Source: Dehalococcoidia bacterium
Lineage (GTDB): Bacteria > Chloroflexota > Dehalococcoidia > Dehalococcoidales > JAUVZA01
Length of the DNA: 34,482 nucleotides
Direction of reading: 5' to 3'
Assembly: GCA_030602805.1 (NCBI GenBank)
Contig: JAUVZA010000008.1
Coordinates: 1-34,482, forward strand
The notes beneath the pieces are model-generated. The model had not been told where the DNA came from, did not search any database, and worked only from the letters and a program-made list of their open reading frames with translations. Below, one piece after another: positions 17,911-26,931 of the stretch. The translations under genes were made by a program, and so were the position numbers. Position 1 is the stretch's first letter. Every line of letters begins with the position of its first letter.

Positions 17911-17939
17911 TTTACAAATGTTTCCATCTGTGGTATATT
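17911..17939 (+). promoter_or_regulatory. Putative promoter for the integrase transcript
   Basis: TTTACA (17911-17916), 17-nt spacer, TATATT (17934-17939). Confidence 0.5.
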
Positions 17940-17993
17940 GTTTTCGGGTGTTAAGTCCTGACCCGAAAGGCAGGCAGCGAAGGAGGATACACG

Positions 17994-18233
17994 ATGGAGA
18001 ACCGAGAGCAAGAGCAGGAAGCCCGAATGACCATACTTGAGGCACGGGTGGCATTCTGCGAGCAAAGACTCTCCGTGATGGAGAGAACCTTCGGGGGGAT
18101 TATCCAATCAACCCGACGAAGGAAGAGGCAGCCCACACCTGAGGAGAAGAAGGCTATCGTAGAAAGACTTGCGGCTGGTCGAGAGGCAGCCAGAGCCAGG
18201 AGAGAGGCCGAAGCTAAGAAGGAGGCTAAGTGA
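17994..18233 (+). CDS. Small charged coiled-coil protein preceding the integrase
   Basis: AAGGAGG RBS before ATG 17994; its stop overlaps the integrase start (TGATG). Confidence 0.65.
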   Translation: MENREQEQEARMTILEARVAFCEQRLSVMERTFGGIIQSTRRRKRQPTPEEKKAIVERLAAGREAARARREAEAKKEAK

Positions 18234-19372
18234 TGGGACACTTACAAAAGCGGGCAAAAGGTAGTTGGCAGATCTGCATCTGTAGTGGCTACGTCAGAGG
18301 CAAGGCCATTCGACATCACGAGACTGTGAGAGGCACTAAGAAGGAGGCCGAGCGACGCATGCGGGAGTTAGAGAGCAGCCTCGATAAAGGCGTGCCCATT
18401 TCAGTGGGACGGCTCACGGTAGCGGAGCATCTTAATAGCTGGTTGGCGGGCTATGTTCGAACTGCCTGCTCACCGAGGACGGCGGAAGGCTACCAGAGTA
18501 TCATAGAACGCCACTTAATACCGGAAATAGGGCACATCCAACTACGGCAGCTGCAACCCCAGGCAATCCAGAGCTACTATGGCAGGGCAGTCGAGCGGTT
18601 ATCGGCTCGGTCAGTCCAGCATCATCATCGGGTGCTATCCCAGAGCCTAAAGTATGCTGTCAGGCAAGGCTATCTGGGACGTAATCCTGCGGAACTGGTA
18701 ACTGCTCCATCTTCACGTAAGAGGGTTATGAGGACGCTGACGCCATCAGAAGTCGAGGTCCTGCTGGAAGAGGCGTCGGGCGACCGATTCTACCCGATAT
18801 ATTACATGGCTATCAGCAGTGGACTACGCCAGGCCGAACTACTGGGGTTACGATGGCGTGACTTGGATTTAGATCTCCTATCTATATCGGTCAGCCAGGT
18901 ACTCTACAAGCGGGGTGGTATATGCGAATTTAAGGAACCCAAGACGGAGCACAGCAGACGCAGGATAGCCATGACACCCAAACTAGCACTGTATTTTAAA
19001 GGATATAGAAAAGAGCGGGAGCTGCTATACCTGGAGCGAGGCAATGTCCTCGGCCTGGACGATCTGGTATTCGCCAATGGAGAGGACAAGCTCATCGACC
19101 CAGGCGTGCTGTCTCATACCTTCAGCAGGATATCCAGGCAGGCAGGACTGGGAAGGGTGCGATTCCACGACCTTAGACACACGTTCGCCAGCCTAATGTT
19201 GCTGCGTGGAGCGAAGCCGAAGGTTATCAGTGAGGCTCTCGGTCACGCCTCGGTAGCCTTTACTATGGACACCTATTCGCATATAATTGAGGGGATGCAG
19301 GAGGACGCTATGGCTCTGCTGGACGAGGTGCTGCCAGCGGGGGTGAACGGGATAAAAAGTAAAATAGGATAA
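18233..19372 (+). CDS. int: Site-specific tyrosine recombinase/integrase
   Basis: SSGLRQAELLGLRWRDLDL, FHDLRHTFASLMLLRGAKPKVISEALGHASVAFTMDTYSH: R-HxxR-H-Y catalytic residues. Confidence 0.95.
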   Translation: MGHLQKRAKGSWQICICSGYVRGKAIRHHETVRGTKKEAERRMRELESSLDKGVPISVGRLTVAEHLNSWLAGYVRTACSPRTAEGYQSIIERHLIPEIGHIQLRQLQPQAIQSYYGRAVERLSARSVQHHHRVLSQSLKYAVRQGYLGRNPAELVTAPSSRKRVMRTLTPSEVEVLLEEASGDRFYPIYYMAISSGLRQAELLGLRWRDLDLDLLSISVSQVLYKRGGICEFKEPKTEHSRRRIAMTPKLALYFKGYRKERELLYLERGNVLGLDDLVFANGEDKLIDPGVLSHTFSRISRQAGLGRVRFHDLRHTFASLMLLRGAKPKVISEALGHASVAFTMDTYSHIIEGMQEDAMALLDEVLPAGVNGIKSKIG

Positions 19373-19386
19373 CGACAGGGGGGTGA

Positions 19387-20550
19387 GTGCAAGTGGAAAC
19401 TAACACGATATATTGCGGAGATAACCTAGAGGTTCTAGCTAAGTTCCCTGAGAAATCGGTTGACCTTATTTATGCCGACCCACCTTTCTTCAGCAACAAG
19501 CACTACGAGATTATCTGGGGTAATGGTGCTGAGATGAAGGTCTATGAGGACAGGTGGAAGGGTGGCATTAATGTCTTTATTGAGTGGATGTCAGAGAGGC
19601 TCTGGCAGTGCTATCGGGTGCTGAAGGATACTGGCTCAATGTATCTGCATTGTGACCGACGAGCCAATGCTCACTTGAGGGTAGCGATGAATAGTATATT
19701 TGGCGATGATAAGTTCCAGAACGAGATTGTGTGGGCATATCGAACTGGCGGTGTGAGTAAGAGACGGTTCGGGCACAAACACGATACGATTCTATTCTAT
19801 ACCAAGACACTAAACTATACCTTCAACCCGCTGAAAGAGAGGATATATTATGAGAAGCCGTTCTTTATCTCAAATAAAGATGCTGAGGGGAGATATTATG
19901 CTGATGTCCTGATGCGAGATGTTTGGGAAATCCCAGCCGTTATAAATGTCTCGAAGGAACGACTAGGCTACCCTACTCAGAAGCCCGAAGCATTGCTGAA
20001 ACGCATCATTGAGGCATCGTCAAATAAGGACGACATAGTGCTTGACCCCTTCTGTGGCTGTGGTACAACTCTAGTAGCAGCTCACCTCTTTGGTAGGAAA
20101 TGGCTTGGTATTGATGTTTCACCAATAGCCTGTGACCGAATGAAAAGCAGGCTAAACAAAGCTGGTGCGAGTGATGTCCATGTTATTGGAGCTCCTGCTA
20201 CCATTAAGGAGCTCAAAAGTCTTGAGCCCTTCCAGTTCCAGAACTGGGTTATAGACCGCATTGGCGGAGTGCCCAGCAGTAAGAAATCTGGTGACATGGG
20301 CATCGATGGTTATACCTTTATGGCACGAGAGCCTATTCAAGTTAAGCAGTCAGAAGGTGTGGGGAGGAATGTGGTAGACAACTTCGAGACAGCTATCAGG
20401 AGAGAGCATAAGACCATCGGATATATTATTGCTTTTAGCTTTTCCAAGAGTGCCTACGAGGAAGCAGCTAGAGCAAAGGCAGAGGATAAGATGGACATAA
20501 AACTTGTCAGAGTTGATGAAATGGATAAATACTTTGCTACCGCAACCTAA
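19387..20550 (+). CDS. DNA methyltransferase (N4-cytosine/N6-adenine) with C-terminal Mrr-like restriction endonuclease domain
   Basis: DLIYADPPFFS (DPPF), DPFCGCGTTLVAAHLFGRKWLGIDVS; C-terminal FQNWVIDRIGG...GDMGIDGYT...PIQVKQSEGVGRNVVDNFETAI...GYIIAFSFSKSAYEEA resembles the Mrr catalytic core. GTG start. Confidence 0.85.
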   Translation: MQVETNTIYCGDNLEVLAKFPEKSVDLIYADPPFFSNKHYEIIWGNGAEMKVYEDRWKGGINVFIEWMSERLWQCYRVLKDTGSMYLHCDRRANAHLRVAMNSIFGDDKFQNEIVWAYRTGGVSKRRFGHKHDTILFYTKTLNYTFNPLKERIYYEKPFFISNKDAEGRYYADVLMRDVWEIPAVINVSKERLGYPTQKPEALLKRIIEASSNKDDIVLDPFCGCGTTLVAAHLFGRKWLGIDVSPIACDRMKSRLNKAGASDVHVIGAPATIKELKSLEPFQFQNWVIDRIGGVPSSKKSGDMGIDGYTFMAREPIQVKQSEGVGRNVVDNFETAIRREHKTIGYIIAFSFSKSAYEEAARAKAEDKMDIKLVRVDEMDKYFATAT

Positions 20551-20632
20551 TACATCCCGAATAATATTAAGGCCAAATCGACGTCAAACGAACAACAAAC
20601 GAACAACAAGGTGGGGAGGTTCACGATGGAAT

Positions 20633-20669
20633 GCCAGCGTAGCTCAGGGGTAGAGCAGCGGTTTCGTAA
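20633..20669 (+). repeat. attR-like direct repeat within the intact tRNA
   Basis: Identical over 37 nt to 12252-12288. Confidence 0.9.
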
Positions 20670-20707
20670 ACCGCCGGTCGTCGGTTCAAATCCGACCGCT
20701 GGCTCCA
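20633..20707 (+). tRNA. tRNA-Thr (anticodon CGT), CCA encoded
   Basis: Acceptor GCCAGCG/CGCTGGC, anticodon stem GCGGT/ACCGC with loop TTCGTAA, T-arm GGTTCAAATCC, 3' TCCA. Confidence 0.95.
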
Positions 20708-20723
20708 TAGATTTAGTCCAGAG

Positions 20724-21431
20724 TCAGCTGGCTTTTTGAAAGTAGTAGCCGACTCCGGGTTCGGTTATAATATATCTAGGTAGGACAGGGGCTGGTTCTA
20801 TCTTCTGACGCAAATGCGAAATGTAGATGCGCACATAATCCAGGTCATCAGTATATTCCCAGCCCCACACCTTTTCCAAGACCTGCTTGTGGGTAAGAAT
20901 ACGACCAGCATTCTCTACTAGGAGGGCAAATAAGCGAAACTCTCTTGGGGTCAGTTTCACCCGTTCTCCATTCACAATGACCTTTCGCTCAGCAACATCC
21001 ACCGTAAGGAAGCCATCACTATAGGTAATCTCTCTCTTCGCATCCGCTGAAGAGGGGAGCTCAGCGCGTCGTAATGCTGCTCGCACCCTCGCCACCAGCT
21101 CTCTATTACCCATCGGCTTAAGGAGATAGTCATCAGCTCCGTAGTCAAGCCCACGCACTATGTCATCCTCAGTTGTACGCTTGCCGGTCAGTATGACAAT
21201 GGGGATATCAGAGACATCACGAATGCGGTTGCAGGTCTGCCAGCCATCCATCTTGGGCATGACCACATCAAGAAGCACTAGGTCTGGCCTGTGGGCAAAT
21301 AGGAGTCGCAAAGCTTCCTGCCCATCGCCTGCTGTAAGCACCTCATACCCCTTCTGGGTAAGAACCTGTTCAACTAAGCTAACAAAGGCAGGCTCGTCGT
21401 CAACTATAAGGACTTTTTTACCCATTTCCAT
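20724..21431 (-). CDS. OmpR-family response regulator
   Basis: REC domain (VLIVDDEPAF...LVLLDVVMPKMDG...VILTGKRT...LLKPM) plus winged helix (LTPREFRLFALLVENAGRILTHKQVLEKVWG). Confidence 0.93.
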   Translation of the reverse strand: MEMGKKVLIVDDEPAFVSLVEQVLTQKGYEVLTAGDGQEALRLLFAHRPDLVLLDVVMPKMDGWQTCNRIRDVSDIPIVILTGKRTTEDDIVRGLDYGADDYLLKPMGNRELVARVRAALRRAELPSSADAKREITYSDGFLTVDVAERKVIVNGERVKLTPREFRLFALLVENAGRILTHKQVLEKVWGWEYTDDLDYVRIYISHLRQKIEPAPVLPRYIITEPGVGYYFQKAS

Positions 21432-21436
21432 TGATT

Positions 21437-21823
21437 CTAAGCTTTATCTTTTCGCCGTTGTAGTAGCATTTCGCCAATCATTTCAGGTAGTTCACGGGTA
21501 TTGATGGGCTTTGACAGATAGGCATCGCACCCGGACTCAATAACCCTCTCCTTGTCCCCCTTCATAGCGTAGGCAGTAATGGCAATAATGGGGGTGTGGC
21601 TGAATGCCGGCGTATTCCTGAGCTTCCTGGTTACCTCAAGCCCGTTTACTTTGGGAAGCTGTATATCCATTATGATGAGGTCTGGTTGCTCTCTCAGCGC
21701 CATATCCAGCGCCTCTTCTCCGTCAGTTGCCTTGAGTAAGGTATAGTTCTTGGCTCTAAGAACCATTTCAAGCAGTCTCATATTTTGGGGGTTGTCTTCT
21801 ACAATTAGTATCTTCTCTTTCAC
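21437..21823 (-). CDS. Stand-alone receiver-domain response regulator (DivK-like)
   Basis: VKEKILIVEDNPQNMRLLEMVL...LIIMDIQLPKVNG...YLSKPINTRELPEMI; GTG start at 21823 inside the longer ORF. Confidence 0.88.
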   Translation of the reverse strand: MKEKILIVEDNPQNMRLLEMVLRAKNYTLLKATDGEEALDMALREQPDLIIMDIQLPKVNGLEVTRKLRNTPAFSHTPIIAITAYAMKGDKERVIESGCDAYLSKPINTRELPEMIGEMLLQRRKDKA

Positions 21824-21845
21824 CGCCTCTTTCTCCTGAATATGG

Positions 21846-23402
21846 CTAGTCGGTTGTTGCCAGTGGTAGGGTAAAGGTAAACCGACTCCCCCTCCCATAC
21901 TCACTCTCTACCCAAATTTGCCCACCATACTTTTCAACAATTGTTTCGACAAGGGCTAGCCCCAGCCCAGTCCCGCTCTTCTCCTTGGTTAGAGGATTGT
22001 CTAGCCAACAAAAAGGTTCAAATATCCGTTCCTGATCTTCCTTCTTGATACCAATGCCATTATCAATTACACTGACCTGACACCAATCACCATTCCTGAC
22101 TGCCTCAATCTTCAGCTTGCCTCCATCCGGGGTAAACTTAGATGAGTTGGTCGCTAGATTAAGGAGCACCTGTTCTAATCTGCCTTCATCGACATGTACC
22201 GCAGGAAGCCCCTCTTCTATCTCAATATCAAGGCTTTGTTTTCTTGGTGTTAGCATAGGCAGCATAGTTCTGGTTAACGATTCTATTACCTCAGCCAGAG
22301 CAACATTTTCCAGCTTGAATTCCATCTTGCCTGATTCTACCTTGGACAGGTCAAGAACCTCGTTAACTAGGTTTAGTAAGCGGCGACTGCTGTCCAGGAT
22401 ATCGCTAAGGCACTGCCTCTGCTCCTCATTAATCTTTCCAGGCACCTTGTCCACCATCAATTCAGAAAAGCCAATAATAACATTGAGCGGGGTGCGCAAC
22501 TCATGGGACATATTAGCCAAAAATTCAGACTTTAGCTGGTTTGCCCTTTCTACCTCCCCCGTTTTCTCTATAAGTTCCTGTTCCATTCGCTTGCGCTCAG
22601 TGATGTCCTCCAGAATGCCGTCAAAATATAGGATTTTGCCACCACTATCTCTCACCGCAACTTTGGTGTCCGATACCACCATTTCAGTTCCATCCTTTTT
22701 CCTAAGGCGTAGCTCCTTTGTTGTCTTCCCGGTAGCTGAGGCTGCTTCTTCAAGAACTGCTTCCCTTTCTTCCGGGTGGACATACAAGTCAGAAACATTC
22801 ATCTTGAGTAACTCTTTCCTGGAGTAGCCAGTAATCTCCTCCATGGCTGGGTTTACTTCCAGGAACCTTCCAGCGGGTCCCGGCGTGCTTCTGAATATCC
22901 CTAACTTAACATGGCTTACCAGACCTCTATATTTTTCTTCAGATTTCTGCAATTCTTCATTGGCTTCAAACAGTAGCTTGTTAGAGCGCTGTAAACTCTC
23001 CACAAGCCTTTTATTCTCCAGTGAGAGCCTTTGCTGCTTTAGGGCATTGGTGATGGTAGTCTTTATTTCATCTGGATTAATGGGCTTGACGAAATAAGCA
23101 TAGGCTCCCTCATTAACGGCATTGACCGCAGTCTCAATGCTGGCATAGCCGGTCATCATAATTACTGCCACATCAGGGTTTATCTCCTTGGCTAGCTCCA
23201 GTATCTCCAACCCACCAACATCAGGTAGCCTTATATCAGTAATAATGACATTAAAGGAATGGTTCCTTATCATCTCCTGAGCCTCAGTTCCCTTCTCCAG
23301 TCCGGCAACTTCATATCCGGCATCTTCCAGTATTGCACTCAGAGTGGCCCGCGTGCCAGCCTCGTCTTCTACTACCAGAATACTGTCAGTTTCTGGCATC
23401 AT
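21846..23402 (-). CDS. REC-PAS-histidine kinase
   Basis: N-terminal REC, PAS/PAC (YRGLVSHVKLGIFR...), HisKA FLANMSHELRTPLNVI, HATPase LNLATNSSKFTPDGG. Confidence 0.93.
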   Translation of the reverse strand: MMPETDSILVVEDEAGTRATLSAILEDAGYEVAGLEKGTEAQEMIRNHSFNVIITDIRLPDVGGLEILELAKEINPDVAVIMMTGYASIETAVNAVNEGAYAYFVKPINPDEIKTTITNALKQQRLSLENKRLVESLQRSNKLLFEANEELQKSEEKYRGLVSHVKLGIFRSTPGPAGRFLEVNPAMEEITGYSRKELLKMNVSDLYVHPEEREAVLEEAASATGKTTKELRLRKKDGTEMVVSDTKVAVRDSGGKILYFDGILEDITERKRMEQELIEKTGEVERANQLKSEFLANMSHELRTPLNVIIGFSELMVDKVPGKINEEQRQCLSDILDSSRRLLNLVNEVLDLSKVESGKMEFKLENVALAEVIESLTRTMLPMLTPRKQSLDIEIEEGLPAVHVDEGRLEQVLLNLATNSSKFTPDGGKLKIEAVRNGDWCQVSVIDNGIGIKKEDQERIFEPFCWLDNPLTKEKSGTGLGLALVETIVEKYGGQIWVESEYGRGSRFTFTLPLATTD

Positions 23403-24130
23403 TTCTTCCTCTCTTTAGATATCCTTTCCACCAGCCCTATCACCTTCTCCATGTCAAAGGGCTTGTGTATACAGGTATAAGCGCCCTCGTTTATTGCCCC
23501 TTTTACTAAATCCTCTTCAGTGTAGCCAGTCATCATAATCACAGTTGCCTCGGGGTCTATCATCTTAACCTGCTCAAAGGTCTCAACGCCATCCATACCG
23601 GGTAACCTCACATCCAAAAAGATAATGTCATAGTGCCGGCTCCTTACCATCTCAATAGCCTCAGCTCCATCATTGGCAGTAGCCACCCTGTACCCCTTAT
23701 CCTCCAGTATCGCTTTAAGGGTTTCCCTATCGCTAAACTGGTCGTCAACCACTAGTATGAGGGTTTTCTCATCAAGTAACTCTTCAATGATAGCTATGAT
23801 TCTATCAATATCAAATGGCTTATAAACAATGGCATAGGCACCCTCCTCCATGGCTTCCTTGACTAAATCCTCCACCGAGTAGGCAGTCATCATAATTACT
23901 GCCGACTCATGGTCTATCTTCTTCACTTCCCTAAAGGTTTGAACGCCATTTATCCCCGGCATCTTTATATCCATAAAGATGGCATCAAAGTGGGTTTTTC
24001 TTGCCGCCTCAATAGCCTGGTAGCCGTTCTCCACAGTAACCACATTGTGCCCCTTGTCTTCCAGTATTCCTCCTAGGGTCAGGCGCATACTCCGAAGGTC
24101 ATCAACCACCAAAATATTAGTTTTTCCCAT
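23399..24130 (-). CDS. Protein with two tandem receiver domains
   Basis: ILVVDDLRSMRLTLGG...DIKMPGINGVQTF...KPFD, then LILVVDDQFSDRETLKA...DVRLPGMDGVETF...KPFD. Confidence 0.92.
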   Translation of the reverse strand: MGKTNILVVDDLRSMRLTLGGILEDKGHNVVTVENGYQAIEAARKTHFDAIFMDIKMPGINGVQTFREVKKIDHESAVIMMTAYSVEDLVKEAMEEGAYAIVYKPFDIDRIIAIIEELLDEKTLILVVDDQFSDRETLKAILEDKGYRVATANDGAEAIEMVRSRHYDIIFLDVRLPGMDGVETFEQVKMIDPEATVIMMTGYTEEDLVKGAINEGAYTCIHKPFDMEKVIGLVERISKERKK

Positions 24131-24161
24131 TATTTACCTCCGTATCGTTGTTTAATAAACT

Positions 24162-25736
24162 CTATTCCATCTTCAAGGGTAGCCTTATAGTGAAGGTGGT
24201 TCCCTTTCCCACCTCGCTCTCTACCTCGATGTTTCCCTGATGTCTATCAATAATTGCCTTACATACAGCCAGTCCTAACCCAATACCCTTAGCTCGGGTA
24301 GTAAACAGAGGGTCAAAGATTTTACCTATAGCTTCCTTGGGTATTCCACAACCGGTATCAGAAATCTCCACCTCTAGGAATTTATCCCCCTCCCTGGCGC
24401 TTATGGTTAGCCTACCTCCCTCAGGCATAGCCTGCATCGCATTCATAATCATATTCACCAACACCTGGCGAACCTGGTCGGTATCTATGTTAACCTCGGG
24501 CAGGTCGGCATCTAGCTTTTTAACCACTTCTATGTTCTCCGGGATAGCCAAACGCGACAGGGCATCATCAATTACCTCCTTTATCCTTGCCGGTGAAACA
24601 GCTGGCTTCCCCACGCGCGAAAATCCTAATAGGTCATTGATGATTTTATTGGATGAATTTACCTCATCATCGGCGATATCAAGAAATTCTATAACCCTAG
24701 GCTCTTTCTGCCCTAGCTCACTCTTGGCTACCTTCCCTTTTACATAGTAAATGGCGTTCTTGATAGCACCCAGCGGGTTTCTGAGCTCGTGTCCCACTCC
24801 TCCCGCCAGTTGCCCTATCGCCGCCAGCTTCTCGGAGCGAATTAGCTGCTCCTGTGTCTCTCTTAACTCCTCATTGGATGTCTGCAGCTCTTCATTGGTA
24901 ACACGCAATTCTTCTTCACTAGCTTGGAGCTCCTCATTGGCAGCTCTAAGCTCCTCATTAGTAGCCTCCAGCTGCTCGTTTCTTTTCTGTATCTCATCGG
25001 TCATCTGATTAAATGATGTAGCTAACTCCCCAATCTCATCTTTTGATTTAACCTCGGCTCTCTTAGTCAAGTCACCCTTACTAATCTCAATTGTTACATC
25101 TCTCAACTTTGTAATGGGGTTTGAAATACTTCTCGATATAACAAAAGTAGTTCCTAATGCAGTTAAAATGACAGCAGCAAGAACTGAGATAAGAATTATC
25201 CTACTTGAAGCCACTGTACTCACAATAGAACCCATGGACGCTTTTGATTCTTCGTCCATTCTTTCGAGGAAAACATCTAGGTTCTCGTCTAACTCTTCTA
25301 CTTTTTCGTCAAATCCTGCCATTATAGGAGCTCTTTCTGCACGAGTTTTACCATGGAGCAGAAATAATTTTGCACTTAAATCATAAAGTTCATTAACCGA
25401 ACCCTTAAGATTCTCCACTTCTTCAGGAGTAAGTAAACCTGGCGCTGCAGATAGATTCTCTAATTGCATTTCTACATGTTCTTTCTTTTCTATAATTTCT
25501 TCTGAAGCCTCTTCTTTAGTCATCCAATCTGCATCATACTCTTCTGTTGCTCTCACTATCTCCTCAAGATCAATTCTAATATGTGAAATGGCAGCCCGTA
25601 TTGGCATATGCAATGTATGATGTGTCTCAGTCTTAGTACCGATGTTTTCCATACCGACAATGCTCACAATGCCAATAATTACTGTCAAAACAACAACCAC
25701 CAGAAACCCCGATATCAATTTTTGACGTATTCTCAT
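24162..25736 (-). CDS. Membrane sensor histidine kinase (4-helix periplasmic domain, HAMP, heptad coiled coil, HisKA/HATPase)
   Basis: Two TM segments, HAMP, NEELRAANEELQASEEELRVTNEELQTSNEEL coiled coil, GGVGHELRNPLGAIKN, DTGCGIP. Confidence 0.92.
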   Translation of the reverse strand: MRIRQKLISGFLVVVVLTVIIGIVSIVGMENIGTKTETHHTLHMPIRAAISHIRIDLEEIVRATEEYDADWMTKEEASEEIIEKKEHVEMQLENLSAAPGLLTPEEVENLKGSVNELYDLSAKLFLLHGKTRAERAPIMAGFDEKVEELDENLDVFLERMDEESKASMGSIVSTVASSRIILISVLAAVILTALGTTFVISRSISNPITKLRDVTIEISKGDLTKRAEVKSKDEIGELATSFNQMTDEIQKRNEQLEATNEELRAANEELQASEEELRVTNEELQTSNEELRETQEQLIRSEKLAAIGQLAGGVGHELRNPLGAIKNAIYYVKGKVAKSELGQKEPRVIEFLDIADDEVNSSNKIINDLLGFSRVGKPAVSPARIKEVIDDALSRLAIPENIEVVKKLDADLPEVNIDTDQVRQVLVNMIMNAMQAMPEGGRLTISAREGDKFLEVEISDTGCGIPKEAIGKIFDPLFTTRAKGIGLGLAVCKAIIDRHQGNIEVESEVGKGTTFTIRLPLKME

Positions 25737-25757
25737 CTTATCAACCTCACTTCTGTT

Positions 25758-26597
25758 TTAATAAGTCACTTTTTTGTATATCCTTGCCTTGGCATCAAGG
25801 CATTCTAATTTATCACGCAGACTATTTGTTGGGGTCTCTGCCTCGCCTAGAATCAGGTAGCCAAGGGCAGCCAGTGAACCATAAAGCATACCTAGCACCC
25901 TCTCCTGGAGTTGACTCTGCAGATATATCAGGACATTGCAGCAGAATATACAGTCTAAGTTCACAAAGGGCTGCTGTATGGTCGAGGTCAGGTCAAAATA
26001 AGAGAAACTGACCATTTGCCTAATATCGGCCCTCATCTCATAGTCCTCACGGCGGGTGAAATAGTTTTCTAGGATAGCCTCGGGAAGACCTTCTATATCC
26101 TTAAGAGAGTATATCCCTGCCTGTGCTTCTCCCAAAGCCTGTCGGCTAATATCGGTGGCATAGATTGAGATATCAAAGTCCGGCCGCCGATGCCCCAAAA
26201 ATTCGGCAAGCAGTATAGCTATAGAATATGGCTCTTCACCCCGGGCACAGCCAGCGCTCCACATCCTCAGTCTCCGCTCGCCTTGCTTTCTTTTGTATGC
26301 TACCAGCTCAGGTAATACCAGTCTGGTTACCTGCTGAAAGGTGTATGGGCTTCTGAAGAAACCACTTACCTTTATGGTGAGGTCATCGGCAAGTTTGTGA
26401 TACTCTTCAGGATGGGTATCAAGAAACTGCATGTAGTCCAGATATGTTCTCACCCCGGTAGCCTGAAGTCTCCTCTCCAACCGGCGAGTTACCGTCCCAC
26501 GCTTATACTCCCGGAAATCATAGCCGGTGTCCCGATACACTTTTTCCAGAAGTGAATCAAGAACTATAGCATCACTTCCTGTAACCATACTTGCCAT
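25758..26597 (-). CDS. cheR: CheR-type MCP methyltransferase
   Basis: DFREYKRGTVTRRLERR, SGFFRSPYTFQ, RMWSAGCARGEEPYSIAILL, YATDIS, DCIFCCNVLIYL; start probably MASMVTGSD (26597). Confidence 0.9.
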   Translation of the reverse strand: MASMVTGSDAIVLDSLLEKVYRDTGYDFREYKRGTVTRRLERRLQATGVRTYLDYMQFLDTHPEEYHKLADDLTIKVSGFFRSPYTFQQVTRLVLPELVAYKRKQGERRLRMWSAGCARGEEPYSIAILLAEFLGHRRPDFDISIYATDISRQALGEAQAGIYSLKDIEGLPEAILENYFTRREDYEMRADIRQMVSFSYFDLTSTIQQPFVNLDCIFCCNVLIYLQSQLQERVLGMLYGSLAALGYLILGEAETPTNSLRDKLECLDAKARIYKKVTY

Positions 26598-26931
26598 ACA
26601 AGACTCTGACCTCCAGCAATCAGCACTTACGCCAATTGTATCATAAAGGCACAAAAATTGTCAATAGTCATTTAATTAGTATAACATTAACTTGCTAAAA
26701 GGCAAATCTGGGGACAGGGACGTATATCAGGAGTCAACGGTAGATTAAAGAGGAGGGGCTAGAATCTCCAAATAAAACTAGGAGGGGCAGGTTACAAACA
26801 ATCTTGCCATAGAGGAAGGATAGTCAACAGGCAGAGCTTAAGCAAAAATAATGGGGGAACCCTGATTAAGAAGAGTGACGGCAATAGCGAGCCCTTAGAA
26901 GTAAATCCTATAAGGGCTCAAAAATAGATTC

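Larger units (their letters stand above)
12289..20669. mobile_element. ~8.4-kb integrative element in tRNA-Thr(CGT)
   Basis: 37-bp direct repeats at both ends, tyrosine integrase, excisionase-like gene, primase, capsid gene; flanks are housekeeping genes. Confidence 0.88.

Noticed and set aside
19577-20340. Minus-strand ORFs inside the methyltransferase gene
   Set aside because: Antisense shadows with no recognisable domains.
22117-25386. Several long + strand ORFs (22117, 22843, 24337, 24751, 25114)
   Set aside because: Antisense shadows of the kinase and receiver genes; Ser-rich, low-complexity composition typical of reverse-frame translation.
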